A stretch of DNA of 64,000 bases from Promethearchaeota archaeon (GTDB lineage Archaea; Asgardarchaeota; Lokiarchaeia; Helarchaeales; RDOG01), in the NCBI GenBank assembly GCA_011365055.1, contig RDOG01000011.1, positions 62,001 to 126,000 of the forward strand, in the 5' to 3' direction. The notes beneath the pieces are model-generated. The model saw only the letters and a program-made list of their open reading frames with translations, was not told the origin of the DNA and made no database searches. The position numbers and the translations under genes were made by a program. Below, piece by piece: positions 25,798-34,669 of the stretch; position 1 is the first letter of the stretch; each line of letters starts with the position of its first letter.

Positions 25798-26951
25798 ACA
25801 TGGGAATTATTTTGGCAAAGAAAAAGAAAATAAAATTAAGTCTAGAAAATTTAAAGGATTTCGATCCTGAACCTCAAAATGTTATAGAAAATGGTGTTTA
25901 CATCCCAAATAAGAATGATGATGACAATAATGAAGAATTATTTATTGAAAATGGTTCTGATACAACAGATACAGAGTATTTAACTCCGAAGGAAGAAATT
26001 TTATATAAACAAATGGAAAAATGGAAAGTTGCTTTAAGCATAAATAGAAAAATGCAAGAGGATTCTCAAATAAAAGTCAATGAGTGGAAATCAAAACGAG
26101 ATGAGTTGAAAGAAGAAATAAAAGGATTTAGAGCTCAAGCTTTAGAGGCAAAGAAGAAGCGAGATGCTATAAACGAGGAGATAACTAAATTCAAAAACGA
26201 TAGAAATGAAATTAATAATAAAACTCAAGAATTTAAAACAAAACGTAACGAATTATACTCAAAAACAAAAAAGCTAAGAAAAGAACTCACGAATGTTTTA
26301 TCAGAAAAAAAGGAATTAAAAGCACAACTTGATAAAGTTCAAAAAATCCAAAAGAAAATTGACCAGATGGAATGGGTCCATCAAACAAAACCAATGAGTT
26401 GGGAAGAAGAGAAGCAAATAATGGAGAGAATTGAATCATTATATGCTGAATTACAAAAATTCGACGAAGTTCAAAAACAAATAGAACTTTCCGAAGAATT
26501 AAATCTTAAATTTAAAGCCATTGATGAACTTAAAAATGAAGCAAGCAAATATCACGAATTAATGCTTCAATGTGTTAGAGATTCAGAAGAAATTCATCAG
26601 GGTTTAATAAAAAAAGTCAAAGAAAGTGAACAATATCATAATGAAATGAGTGCAAAATTCTCTAAATGTGATAATTTAAGAATAGAAGAGAAAAATGCAC
26701 ATCAAATAATGGTTGAATCACTAAGAGAGCTTGATTTACTGAAAAAAGGTAGTGATCAAGCAAAAAAAGAAATTGACCGTATGAAAAAGAAATTAAGTAC
26801 AGAAAAGAAAAAATTCGGTTCAAAGAAAAACAAGAAATTCGAACGTTCATTAGATCTTAAAGCAAAAAATGCGCTTGTAAAGTATAAAGCAGGCGAAAAA
26901 TTAACTTTTGAAGAATATCAAATTCTCATGAGAAGAGACTTGCTTAAATAA
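25794..26951 (+). CDS. Archaeal coiled-coil protein (COG1340-like)
   Basis: 385 residues. After an acidic, low-complexity stretch (about 25-65) residues 70-290 are a nearly continuous coiled coil rich in E, K, N and I. The C-terminal 50 residues (ALVKYKAGEKLTFEEYQ) are conserved-looking in archaeal coiled-coil proteins of the COG1340 type, whose function is unknown. The gene overlaps the PHP gene by 4 bases and is followed by elp3 after 33 bases. In other archaea such proteins sit near translation and tRNA genes, which fits here. Confidence 0.75.
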   Translation: MNMGIILAKKKKIKLSLENLKDFDPEPQNVIENGVYIPNKNDDDNNEELFIENGSDTTDTEYLTPKEEILYKQMEKWKVALSINRKMQEDSQIKVNEWKSKRDELKEEIKGFRAQALEAKKKRDAINEEITKFKNDRNEINNKTQEFKTKRNELYSKTKKLRKELTNVLSEKKELKAQLDKVQKIQKKIDQMEWVHQTKPMSWEEEKQIMERIESLYAELQKFDEVQKQIELSEELNLKFKAIDELKNEASKYHELMLQCVRDSEEIHQGLIKKVKESEQYHNEMSAKFSKCDNLRIEEKNAHQIMVESLRELDLLKKGSDQAKKEIDRMKKKLSTEKKKFGSKKNKKFERSLDLKAKNALVKYKAGEKLTFEEYQILMRRDLLK

Positions 26952-26984
26952 TTTTGTTATTTTTATTTATATTGGCGAAGAATT

Positions 26985-28595
26985 TTGAATGAAACTTCAA
27001 AGGCTTCTCGTGAAATTATATTAAAAATAATTAGTGGGCAAATTAAAACAAAAAACCAATTAGAAAAAGAGAAAAAAAAACAAAGTAAAAAATACTCTTT
27101 TCCTAGAATTTTAAAAAATTCTGATGTTTTGAGCAATGCGTATGAAGATGAAAGAGAATTAATAGTTGGCATTTTACGTAAAAGACCTACCAGAACAATT
27201 TCAGGCGTTTCTGTTGTAGCAGTTATGACTCAACCTTATAAATGTCCGCATGAAACTGCACCGTGCCTTTATTGTCCGGGAGGACCGAAAGATCGCGAAA
27301 TTGGAACGCCTCAAAGCTATACAGGGTTGGAACCTGCAGCATTACGAGCTATTCAAAATAATTATGATCCATTTGAACAAACAAAATCACGTTTAGATCA
27401 ATTAACAGCAATTGGACATCCAATAAGTAAAATTGACTTAATTATTATGGGAGGAACTTTTTTTGCACATCCTATAAATTATCAAAAGGATTACATAAAG
27501 GGATGTATTGATGCTGTTATTAATAAACGGACTAAAAATCTTGAGGAATCTATTAAAATTGCAGAAAAATCTCCAAACAGGTTAATTGGTGTCACTTTAG
27601 AAACAAGACCTGATTGTTGTTCAATTCAAGATTTAGATAGAGCTTTGGATTGGGGAGTAACAAGAATAGAAATAGGTGTTCAAACTTTAAATGATGAAAT
27701 TTTCAAATATGTTAAGCGAGGTCATGGCATAAATGAAGTTATTAATGCATTTCAGGTTTTACGAGATCATTCATTCAAGGTGACAGCACATATGATGCCT
27801 TTTCTTCCGAATTCAACACCTGAAATTGATTTTGAAGTATTTAAAATACTTTTTACAGATGAAAGGTTCATTCCTGATGAAATCAAAATTTATCCAACGC
27901 TTGTTGTAGAAGGAACTGAATTATATAAATTATGGAAAAATAAAGATTATATCGCGCCTACAAACGAAGATGTCATCGATTTCATTGTAAAAATTAAGGA
28001 AATAGTTCCAAAACATGTACGCATCAAAAGAATTCTTAGAGATATTCCAGCTTATAAAATTTTAGCAGGACCAAAAAAAAGCAATTTAAGAGAATTAGTT
28101 TGGGAAAAAGCCAATAATTTAAACATCAAATGTAAGTGTTTAAGATGTCGGGAAGTAGGTCATCTTTATAATAAATTTAAAATCTCACCTAAAATTGAGA
28201 ATATAAAAATGACAACCACAAAATATGATGCATCAAAAGGGATTGAATATTTTTTAGCATTTGAAGATATTGTACAAGACATCATCATTGGATTTTTAAG
28301 ATTAAGATTTCCATCTGAGAAGGTTACACGTCCAGAAATTATTAGAAATAAAACATCCTTGGTTAGGGAACTTCATGTTTATGGTCCAGAAATGGAATTG
28401 GGACAATTTAAATCCATGGCGTGGCAACATCAAGGATATGGAGCTCGATTATTAGAAGAGGCAGAAAGGATTAGTTGTGAAGAGTTAGATTGTAAAAAAA
28501 TTATGGTTATTAGTGGAATAGGTGCCCGAGAATATTATCTTAACCATAATTACAAATTAGACGGACCATTTGTATCAAAATTAATTAAAAATTAA
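26985..28595 (+). CDS. elp3: tRNA uridine(34) acetyltransferase / Elongator protein 3
   Basis: 536-residue radical-SAM plus GNAT enzyme that forms carboxymethyl-type modifications on tRNA wobble uridine from acetyl-CoA. The cluster cysteines are C87, C94 and C97 (CPHETAPCLYCPGG). MGGTFFA, ETRPDCC and EIGVQTL are standard Elp3 segments. A zinc-binding stretch CKCLRCREVGH lies near 380. The C-terminal acetyltransferase has the acetyl-CoA loop QHQGYGARLLEEAE. The length fits archaeal Elp3. The frame begins at TTG; the ATG three bases later is out of frame. It precedes the convergent aIF1A gene by 4 bases. Confidence 0.95.
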   Translation: MNETSKASREIILKIISGQIKTKNQLEKEKKKQSKKYSFPRILKNSDVLSNAYEDERELIVGILRKRPTRTISGVSVVAVMTQPYKCPHETAPCLYCPGGPKDREIGTPQSYTGLEPAALRAIQNNYDPFEQTKSRLDQLTAIGHPISKIDLIIMGGTFFAHPINYQKDYIKGCIDAVINKRTKNLEESIKIAEKSPNRLIGVTLETRPDCCSIQDLDRALDWGVTRIEIGVQTLNDEIFKYVKRGHGINEVINAFQVLRDHSFKVTAHMMPFLPNSTPEIDFEVFKILFTDERFIPDEIKIYPTLVVEGTELYKLWKNKDYIAPTNEDVIDFIVKIKEIVPKHVRIKRILRDIPAYKILAGPKKSNLRELVWEKANNLNIKCKCLRCREVGHLYNKFKISPKIENIKMTTTKYDASKGIEYFLAFEDIVQDIIIGFLRLRFPSEKVTRPEIIRNKTSLVRELHVYGPEMELGQFKSMAWQHQGYGARLLEEAERISCEELDCKKIMVISGIGAREYYLNHNYKLDGPFVSKLIKN

Positions 28596-28599
28596 GACT

Positions 28600-28959
28600 T
28601 TAAGTTATTGTTATGTCATCCCGAACGATATATCCATTTTTCTCGAGCCAACGGGCTTGAGATTTATTATATCTCATAATTATATCGCCCCTTTCATCGG
28701 ATTGCATATCCTGCCAAGGTTCTACAAGAACCCAATCATCAATCCTGATCCACTGCCGTTTCCGAATTTTTCCTCTGATACGGCAATTTCTAACTTTTTG
28801 ATCCAAACATTGTACCTTCATCCATCCCCCTCCTGAATTTGCTAATACAATACCAAGTACTTCATTTGGACTAGGAGTCCTTATTCTTCGAACTACAAAT
28901 TCAGCCTCAGAATTACTATTTCTTCCTTTTGAATTCTTTTTTTTATCTTTCTTACCCAA
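28600..28959 (-). CDS. eif1A: Translation initiation factor aIF1A
   Basis: 119 residues. A basic, low-complexity N-terminal tail (KKDKKKNSKGRN) precedes the S1-type OB fold. GIVLANSGGGWMKVQCLD, RIRGKIRKRQWIRIDDWVL and the tail RYNKSQARWLEKNGY are characteristic of archaeal and eukaryotic IF1A. It binds the ribosomal A site during initiation. The start is TTG. Convergent with elp3, with only 4 bases between the stops. Confidence 0.95.
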   Translation of the reverse strand: MGKKDKKKNSKGRNSNSEAEFVVRRIRTPSPNEVLGIVLANSGGGWMKVQCLDQKVRNCRIRGKIRKRQWIRIDDWVLVEPWQDMQSDERGDIIMRYNKSQARWLEKNGYIVRDDITIT

Positions 28960-29132
28960 TAAATCATCACACTTTTTTTAATGAAGAATTATATTCATTT
29001 AATATTTTATTATTTAGAAAATAAAAATCCTTAATATAGTTTATTGAAGAAACGATAAAATTTGACGTGTTAAAAAAAAAAATATCATTATTTTATGAAT
29101 TAATTTTTAAAAAAAAGGAAAAAAAAGAAAAA

Positions 29133-30296
29133 TTACATTCTTTCTAAGAGAAATCCAGTAATATCTTGAACTTTTAGCTTGGATTTAGTAGCATTTGCTG
29201 CGTCTGTCAAATTAGTCACGCAAAATGGGCATGATGTTAATAATATCTCAGCACCTGTTTTTTCTGCTTCTTCAATTCTTTCTGAAGAAATTTCGACAGC
29301 CCAATCCTTAAAACCTGATTTTACACCTCCACCAGCACCACAACACCAAGCACGCTCTTTATTGCGAGGCATCTCAATAAATTCAACGCCAGGACATGCT
29401 TCGATGATTTTTCGGGGAGAATCGTAGACTCCAGAATGTCTACCTAAATGGCAAGGATCGTGATAAGTCACTTTTGCTTTGATTTCTTTTTCAATTTTTA
29501 ACTTTCCTTCTTTTACTTGTTCGACTAAAAAATCTGTTATGTGTTGAACTTCAAAATTTAAATTTTTGCCTAAAATCTTAGGAAAATCGTTTTTTATTGT
29601 CTTATAACATCCTGCACAAGATGTAACGACCTTTTTTGCTCCAACTTTATCTGTTACAACGCTTACATTATGTTCAATAAACTTATTAATTCCTTTGACT
29701 TGACCAGTTCTAAGCAGAGGAGAACCACAACACCATTCATCTGGTGTAATCGCTACATTAGCACCAATTTTATTAAATATTTTAAGTGTATTTTGAGCAA
29801 TTTGGTTTTGTCGATAAGATGAAGTACATCCTACAAAATACATAATATCTGCTTTCTCTGCGACCTTTAAATCTCCAATCCATTTGAGACGAGCTTCGTG
29901 AGGTTCTTTATATGGATTATTATTTGCGTCAATCGATTCCTTAAATCCTTTTTGATTTTCAAGTGGACCAGCTCCCGCCTCAACGGCAGCTTCTCTCAAA
30001 CATTCGAAGATTTCAACCATATGATCCGAAACTGCATTCTCACAGATATGTTCACAATTTCCGCATGTAGGACATGCAAATATTTTCTGAACTACCGAAT
30101 CAGAGAAATCGATCTTCCCTTCAATAAGATGTTTAGCGATCCAAATTTTACCACTACCAAAATAAGATTCGAATTTGAATTTAGATCCAGCAGGGCAACT
30201 TTTTTCATGATCAATTTCATAAGGAAGCCATTTACAAGTACTGCACTTTACGCAGTCATATACATATTTTTTAATTTTGTCCAATGATGATGCCAT
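29133..30296 (-). CDS. Iron-sulfur oxidoreductase with two CCG domains (GlcF/HdrD-like)
   Basis: 387 residues from the ATG at 30296, which has AGGAG nine bases upstream; a TTG at 30305 is less likely. Two ferredoxin-like cysteine groups occur near the N-terminus (CVKCSTC...CPAG and CPTCGNCEHIC). Two CCG domains follow: EWCCGSP with SCAGCYKT, and DPCHLGRH with AWCCGAGGG and SCPFCV. Such proteins accept electrons from a FAD-linked hydroxyacid dehydrogenase or reduce disulfides. The partner gene at 30312, six bases upstream in the transcript, encodes that FAD subunit. Probable role: oxidation of lactate, glycolate or a related 2-hydroxyacid. Confidence 0.88.
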   Translation of the reverse strand: MASSLDKIKKYVYDCVKCSTCKWLPYEIDHEKSCPAGSKFKFESYFGSGKIWIAKHLIEGKIDFSDSVVQKIFACPTCGNCEHICENAVSDHMVEIFECLREAAVEAGAGPLENQKGFKESIDANNNPYKEPHEARLKWIGDLKVAEKADIMYFVGCTSSYRQNQIAQNTLKIFNKIGANVAITPDEWCCGSPLLRTGQVKGINKFIEHNVSVVTDKVGAKKVVTSCAGCYKTIKNDFPKILGKNLNFEVQHITDFLVEQVKEGKLKIEKEIKAKVTYHDPCHLGRHSGVYDSPRKIIEACPGVEFIEMPRNKERAWCCGAGGGVKSGFKDWAVEISSERIEEAEKTGAEILLTSCPFCVTNLTDAANATKSKLKVQDITGFLLERM

Positions 30297-30311
30297 ATAT
30301 TTCAACTCCTA

Positions 30312-31802
30312 TTATTCTGGCATTAAAGACCAACGTCCAGGATTAAGGATCCAATTTGGATCAAGAGCACCTTTTATTTTTTTTGCCATCTTTATCCAAT
30401 TTGGATCAATTCGTTTTAACACTTTCTCTGCAGCCCAAGAAGGACACTTATAAGGAATTGCCCCCACTTCATCAAGAATAAAATCAACGATCTCTTCATT
30501 TAATTTTCTTACCGCTTTATTGTCTTTTGGTTTTTGGAAGGGAATTAAGTAGCGAATTACCATAAAATGTCCAGAATCCATCATTTTCGTGAATATCAAA
30601 GGTGTAAATCCATGTTTCTCCATAATTTCATATCCACCTCTATATCCCTTTCTAAAACTAGATATAGGGGCAAAAGTTCCAATCCATGACATTCCAGCTC
30701 CAAGTTGTTGGTCATCTTGTTTTATACCAGATCTATATTCCATAAAATTAGCATTATAGACCGCACTTAATGGAAGTTCTAAAATATTACTGTATTTTCC
30801 AAGAAGATTTATGGGCATAAATTGAATCGGCTTTTTAGGATTAGTGCTATGTTTATTTGCAAGCTCTTGAAGGATTTTTACTCTCGTAGCTTTATCCTTT
30901 TTATTATAAGCAAATGTATAAATACCTGAAATTGCCACGGGATCATTTTGGTTAAGTTCTCGAACAGGATGTTTTTCACCACCCATCATCATAACGGTTT
31001 GGAAAGAAAAGTTGAAATCACCTTGAATCAAATCTGTTTTTGTAAGTGCAGTTAAGAAATTAAACATATCTTCTTCATTGAAATAAAGAACAAAGTTCTT
31101 TTCAATGATAGGAGGTTTTGGGAGCATTTTAACTGCTATTTTTGTTGCGATTCCAGTCATTCCTTGCCAACCAACAAATAATCCTGACATCTCTGGCAAA
31201 GGATATTTCATATTCCAATGATCAGTCTTTGTCATAGCACACGAACCAATTTTAGTAATTTCGCCAGTTGGAAGCACAGCTTCCAACCCAACTATGAAAT
31301 CACCCATGCTCCCGTACCGATAACTATATTCAGTTAAGCCCTCTAGTAATGCATTAGCCATTACTGATGTATGAGGTGGAGAGAAAGCATATGAATACAT
31401 AAAATCAGGATGATTTTTATCAAGATAAACTTTTAATTTTCCAAAACTTACATTTGGTTCTACAACGATATACTTGCTATTTTCATCTGCTTTAATAATT
31501 CTATCCATTCTTTTTAAATCTATTACAATTCCACCACGCATTGGTATAGTCAAGCCACCAATATTCGCAGCAGTAATGTAAGGCACAACAGGAATTTTAG
31601 ATTTGTTCGCAATTAAAAGAATTTTTTGTATCTCCTCGGGGGTATTAGGCATGGCTATTGCATCGGGTAATCTTGGCTCTTCTTCAGTCATATCGGCTCC
31701 ATAAATCAATAAGTCTTCTTTGTCGGTCGATACAAATTCTTTGCCAACGGTATTTTGTAGATCTTTTATGATCTCGTCATTAACTTCTCCATATTCTACC
31801 AT
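30312..31802 (-). CDS. FAD-linked oxidase (GlcD-like), partner of the CCG protein
   Basis: 496 residues from ATG at 31802 (AGGTG site; a GTG at 31811 is part of that site). The PCMH-type FAD domain begins with LPDAIAMPNTPEEIQKIL, continues with VPYITAANIGGLTIPMRGG and MDRIIKADENSKYIVVEPN, and has a family C-terminal domain ending DPNWILNPGRW. That ending is a hallmark of GlcD/D-lactate dehydrogenase proteins. It is co-transcribed with the CCG iron-sulfur protein at 29133. A distant relative starts at 62821. The substrate is not determined. Confidence 0.88.
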   Translation of the reverse strand: MVEYGEVNDEIIKDLQNTVGKEFVSTDKEDLLIYGADMTEEEPRLPDAIAMPNTPEEIQKILLIANKSKIPVVPYITAANIGGLTIPMRGGIVIDLKRMDRIIKADENSKYIVVEPNVSFGKLKVYLDKNHPDFMYSYAFSPPHTSVMANALLEGLTEYSYRYGSMGDFIVGLEAVLPTGEITKIGSCAMTKTDHWNMKYPLPEMSGLFVGWQGMTGIATKIAVKMLPKPPIIEKNFVLYFNEEDMFNFLTALTKTDLIQGDFNFSFQTVMMMGGEKHPVRELNQNDPVAISGIYTFAYNKKDKATRVKILQELANKHSTNPKKPIQFMPINLLGKYSNILELPLSAVYNANFMEYRSGIKQDDQQLGAGMSWIGTFAPISSFRKGYRGGYEIMEKHGFTPLIFTKMMDSGHFMVIRYLIPFQKPKDNKAVRKLNEEIVDFILDEVGAIPYKCPSWAAEKVLKRIDPNWIKMAKKIKGALDPNWILNPGRWSLMPE

Positions 31803-31955
31803 AAAATTCACCTAACATGTTATATATTAAAAAAATCATAATTTTTAATTAGTAATTTGTAATCCAAATCGATTTATGACTATGTAATATTCTATATTTA
31901 TATCATCTTGAAATTATCTGAATTATTTAAATTAGAAATTTTTTCGAGATTTATC

Positions 31956-32573
31956 TTAATTTATTTTCTTAATTATAGTTTCCAAGTCGTCCGCAATAGG
32001 AGGTCGTATTTTAATTAATTTCAAAGGTTCTTTTAAGTCCAAATTACGTTCATAACTTAAGAATATGACAGCATTTTCATTTTCTTTTAGATCGATTGCC
32101 ATCCACGTTGAAATATATTCATCACGTTCCTTTAAAGAATCCAAATAGAATTGCAAATCAATTTGGGTACCTTCTAATGATGTCATCCCTTCCAACCAAG
32201 CAAGACTTTCATTTAATAGAACTTCATCTTCGGTTTTTTGTAAAGTTGCCTTTTTTTCTAACAAATAATCGAGAATTTTCTTGTAGGGAGGAACAGTTTT
32301 CAAGATTTTTTCAACAATTTCTAATGCAACCTCAGAACCTATATCTAATGCTTCAAAATAAATTTTATTTATAAAAATTGAATTCTTTTCTAGCGTTTTA
32401 ATATAATTTAGAACATAATTACAATATTCTTCCAATTTTTTATAATATTCCTCTTTTATGGATTTGTCCTTGAATATTGCTGCAAAAAGTTTTATTTCAA
32501 AGACTTTTTGAAATTCATTAGGATCACTTATTGATTTTAATTCAATTTTACCTAAAGGTGTTTTTTCATTCAT
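31956..32573 (-). CDS. Hypothetical protein in transporter operon
   Basis: 205 residues, no recognised family. It is largely helical (about 20-150), ending in a beta-rich stretch (STWMAIDLKENENAVIFLS). No signal or membrane segment. The start overlaps the stop of the membrane protein at 32570 as ATGA, so it is translated with it. It is the last gene of a three-gene minus-strand operon. Function unknown. Confidence 0.7.
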   Translation of the reverse strand: MNEKTPLGKIELKSISDPNEFQKVFEIKLFAAIFKDKSIKEEYYKKLEEYCNYVLNYIKTLEKNSIFINKIYFEALDIGSEVALEIVEKILKTVPPYKKILDYLLEKKATLQKTEDEVLLNESLAWLEGMTSLEGTQIDLQFYLDSLKERDEYISTWMAIDLKENENAVIFLSYERNLDLKEPLKLIKIRPPIADDLETIIKKIN

Positions 32574-33316
32574 TTTTTATCTCCATCTTCATATTCAATA
32601 TCTGGAAACTTGTCACGGATGATAAATACGACAAATTCAATTAAGATTAACGAACTTATAACAACAGTTGTTAATAAAACATCATAAATGAAAAAATAGA
32701 TTAGCGGTACAAAAATCCCAATAACTGTTCCAGAAATTAGCTGTGGAATTGTATGACCTTTTGATTCCCATCGAGCCCAGAAAATTAAAGGAAGAAAACA
32801 ATAAAGAAGAAACCAAAGATGACCTAGAGTTAAATATATTATCATTATCGAGCCCGTTCCTCCAGACATATGCATGGATGTTTTGAATTTTGTAGGTCCG
32901 AATGTAAGAACACAATCAAAGATATTAATTAATAAAAGAACGTTTATAAATTGAAAAAAGGGAATCATGTTCAATTGGAATGATTGTTGGATAATAAAAT
33001 AAGAGCCAAATGCAACGAAATAAGTGATAAATGCAAGAATAAACATTATCCATCGATGTTCTCTTAAAACACCAGCACCTTTAACTCTGACTTTTCTTTT
33101 TTTAACAAATTCTAGATATACATAAACAAGTGATAGAGATGGAATAATTAAAAAGAATAGAGAATTTAAGAGATCAAGGATAATTATTGGAATTAATGAA
33201 GTTGTAATGGTTCTTGCAAATGTAATATAAGCGATTATCTGAAAAGGAGTTATAGTTATTAGTGATACAACTCTAGCGATTTTTTCCCTGGTTGTTCTTT
33301 CATTCTTTTGTTCCAT
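32570..33316 (-). CDS. PAP2-like membrane protein
   Basis: 248 residues with about six membrane helices. The segment KTSMHMSGGTGS resembles the PAP2 PSGH motif and RWESKGHTIPQLISGTVIG resembles the third PAP2 motif (R...GH...G). It may be a degenerate or variant lipid-phosphatase-family protein. The second motif lacks the usual His after Gly, so catalysis is uncertain. It overlaps the transporter gene at 33300 by 17 bases and the gene at 31956 by 4 bases. Confidence 0.6.
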   Translation of the reverse strand: MEQKNERTTREKIARVVSLITITPFQIIAYITFARTITTSLIPIIILDLLNSLFFLIIPSLSLVYVYLEFVKKRKVRVKGAGVLREHRWIMFILAFITYFVAFGSYFIIQQSFQLNMIPFFQFINVLLLINIFDCVLTFGPTKFKTSMHMSGGTGSIMIIYLTLGHLWFLLYCFLPLIFWARWESKGHTIPQLISGTVIGIFVPLIYFFIYDVLLTTVVISSLILIEFVVFIIRDKFPDIEYEDGDKK

Positions 33317-34211
33317 AATTTTTTCCTTCGTGGATATTTATCAAGATAACCGCACCAATAATCAAGCTACTTCCAATGATTATGAAAATTGTTATGGTTT
33401 CGTTGAGAAAAAATATTCCCAATAATATAGCAACAATAATTTGGTTTAATAGAATTATGTTTGAAGTTGTAGCTTCAATTTTTTCTAATCCTTTATAATA
33501 AAAAATATATGCAAAAACAGTACATGCAACCCCCAAATAAATAACATAGACAACATATATCAAATTAAAAGAATATACGATGATATTATTCATAAAAAAA
33601 AATGAAGGAATAAGAAACATTAAAGTTGAGTAGTAAATAACACTAAAATTAACGGAAATTGAATTAAAGTTATTTTCATTTTTCATAAAATATTTTGATA
33701 CAATTATATAACATCCCCAAACTGCTCCTGCAGCCGCACATAATAAATCACCCATTAAAGTTCCACCTAATAAAGAATTAATATCTTGGAAAATAGTGAG
33801 AAAGATTATACCACCAACTCCCATTATTATACCAACAATTTTTAACTTTGAAAACTTCTCGTTTAAGTATAATGAACCAAAAATGGCAACATAAATGATG
33901 CTTGTAGTAACCAATAAACTTGTTTTCCCTGAAGTTGTCAATTCTTGACCCATGGATTCAAATAAATAACCCAGAAATACAAAAATAGACAAAATGATAA
34001 CATATTTATTCTTCATTATTCTCATTTCACGAATCCAATCCTTTCTAAAAATGATAAAGGACATTACAAGAGACGTAATGGAAGCAAAAACAAATCGAAA
34101 AACCAATAATGACCAGAAGTCACTAATAAATAAAGTATAGCGCACTAATGGAAACGATGTACCCCAAATTATTCCTGCTAATAAAACAAATATAAATGCT
34201 TTTTTAGACAA
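33300..34211 (-). CDS. EamA/DMT-family transporter
   Basis: 303 residues with ten hydrophobic helices arranged as two EamA halves. The N-terminal GIIWGTSFPLVRYTLF and the second-half AAGAVWGCYIIVSKYF are the typical half-repeat starts, and AYIFYYKGLEKIEATTSN is a common family segment. It probably exports a metabolite or amino acid; the substrate is unknown. First gene of a minus-strand operon with a PAP2-like protein and a hypothetical protein. The start is TTG. Confidence 0.85.
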   Translation of the reverse strand: MSKKAFIFVLLAGIIWGTSFPLVRYTLFISDFWSLLVFRFVFASITSLVMSFIIFRKDWIREMRIMKNKYVIILSIFVFLGYLFESMGQELTTSGKTSLLVTTSIIYVAIFGSLYLNEKFSKLKIVGIIMGVGGIIFLTIFQDINSLLGGTLMGDLLCAAAGAVWGCYIIVSKYFMKNENNFNSISVNFSVIYYSTLMFLIPSFFFMNNIIVYSFNLIYVVYVIYLGVACTVFAYIFYYKGLEKIEATTSNIILLNQIIVAILLGIFFLNETITIFIIIGSSLIIGAVILINIHEGKNYGTKE

Positions 34212-34257
34212 ATTAGATTATTCCTTGAAATGAAAAAAATATTTCATTGCATTAAGA

Positions 34258-34521
34258 TTAATCAGCCTTGTAAAATAATTCGCAATGACAATGTCCATCT
34301 CGATCTATTTCCATTTGTGAATCTTGGCATGGGCATATGATTCTTTTGTCTTTTTCTATATCACCAAAAACAATTTTGCATGGACAATAAAAATATCCTT
34401 TTTCCTTTTTATTTTTATTTAATCCTTTTATTACGAATTCTACCCGTTCCATATCAGGATTTAATTTCCATCCTTTTACTTTCGCTATTTTTTTAGAAAT
34501 TTCTACTGTTCTTTCACTCAT
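34258..34521 (-). CDS. Ferredoxin-thioredoxin reductase catalytic-subunit-like protein
   Basis: 87 residues with the six-plus-cysteine signature of the FTR catalytic chain: YFYCPC, then IICPC after 14 residues, then CHCELF after 12 residues. It binds a [4Fe-4S] cluster next to a redox-active disulfide and passes ferredoxin electrons to thioredoxin-like partners. The length fits small archaeal FTR homologues, which lack the plant variable subunit. ATG start; it stands alone, 46 bases from the transporter gene. Confidence 0.85.
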   Translation of the reverse strand: MSERTVEISKKIAKVKGWKLNPDMERVEFVIKGLNKNKKEKGYFYCPCKIVFGDIEKDKRIICPCQDSQMEIDRDGHCHCELFYKAD

Positions 34522-34669
34522 TTAATCGAATCCACCTTATCATTTTAAAAATTTATATTTTTAACCTTCTAATATAAGATAATTCAAAAAAGCTTTTTCA
34601 TTTAATTGTAATAATAGAATTAATAAAAATGAAGATAGAAAAGTTTATTGTCTATGGAGTGAATTTTAA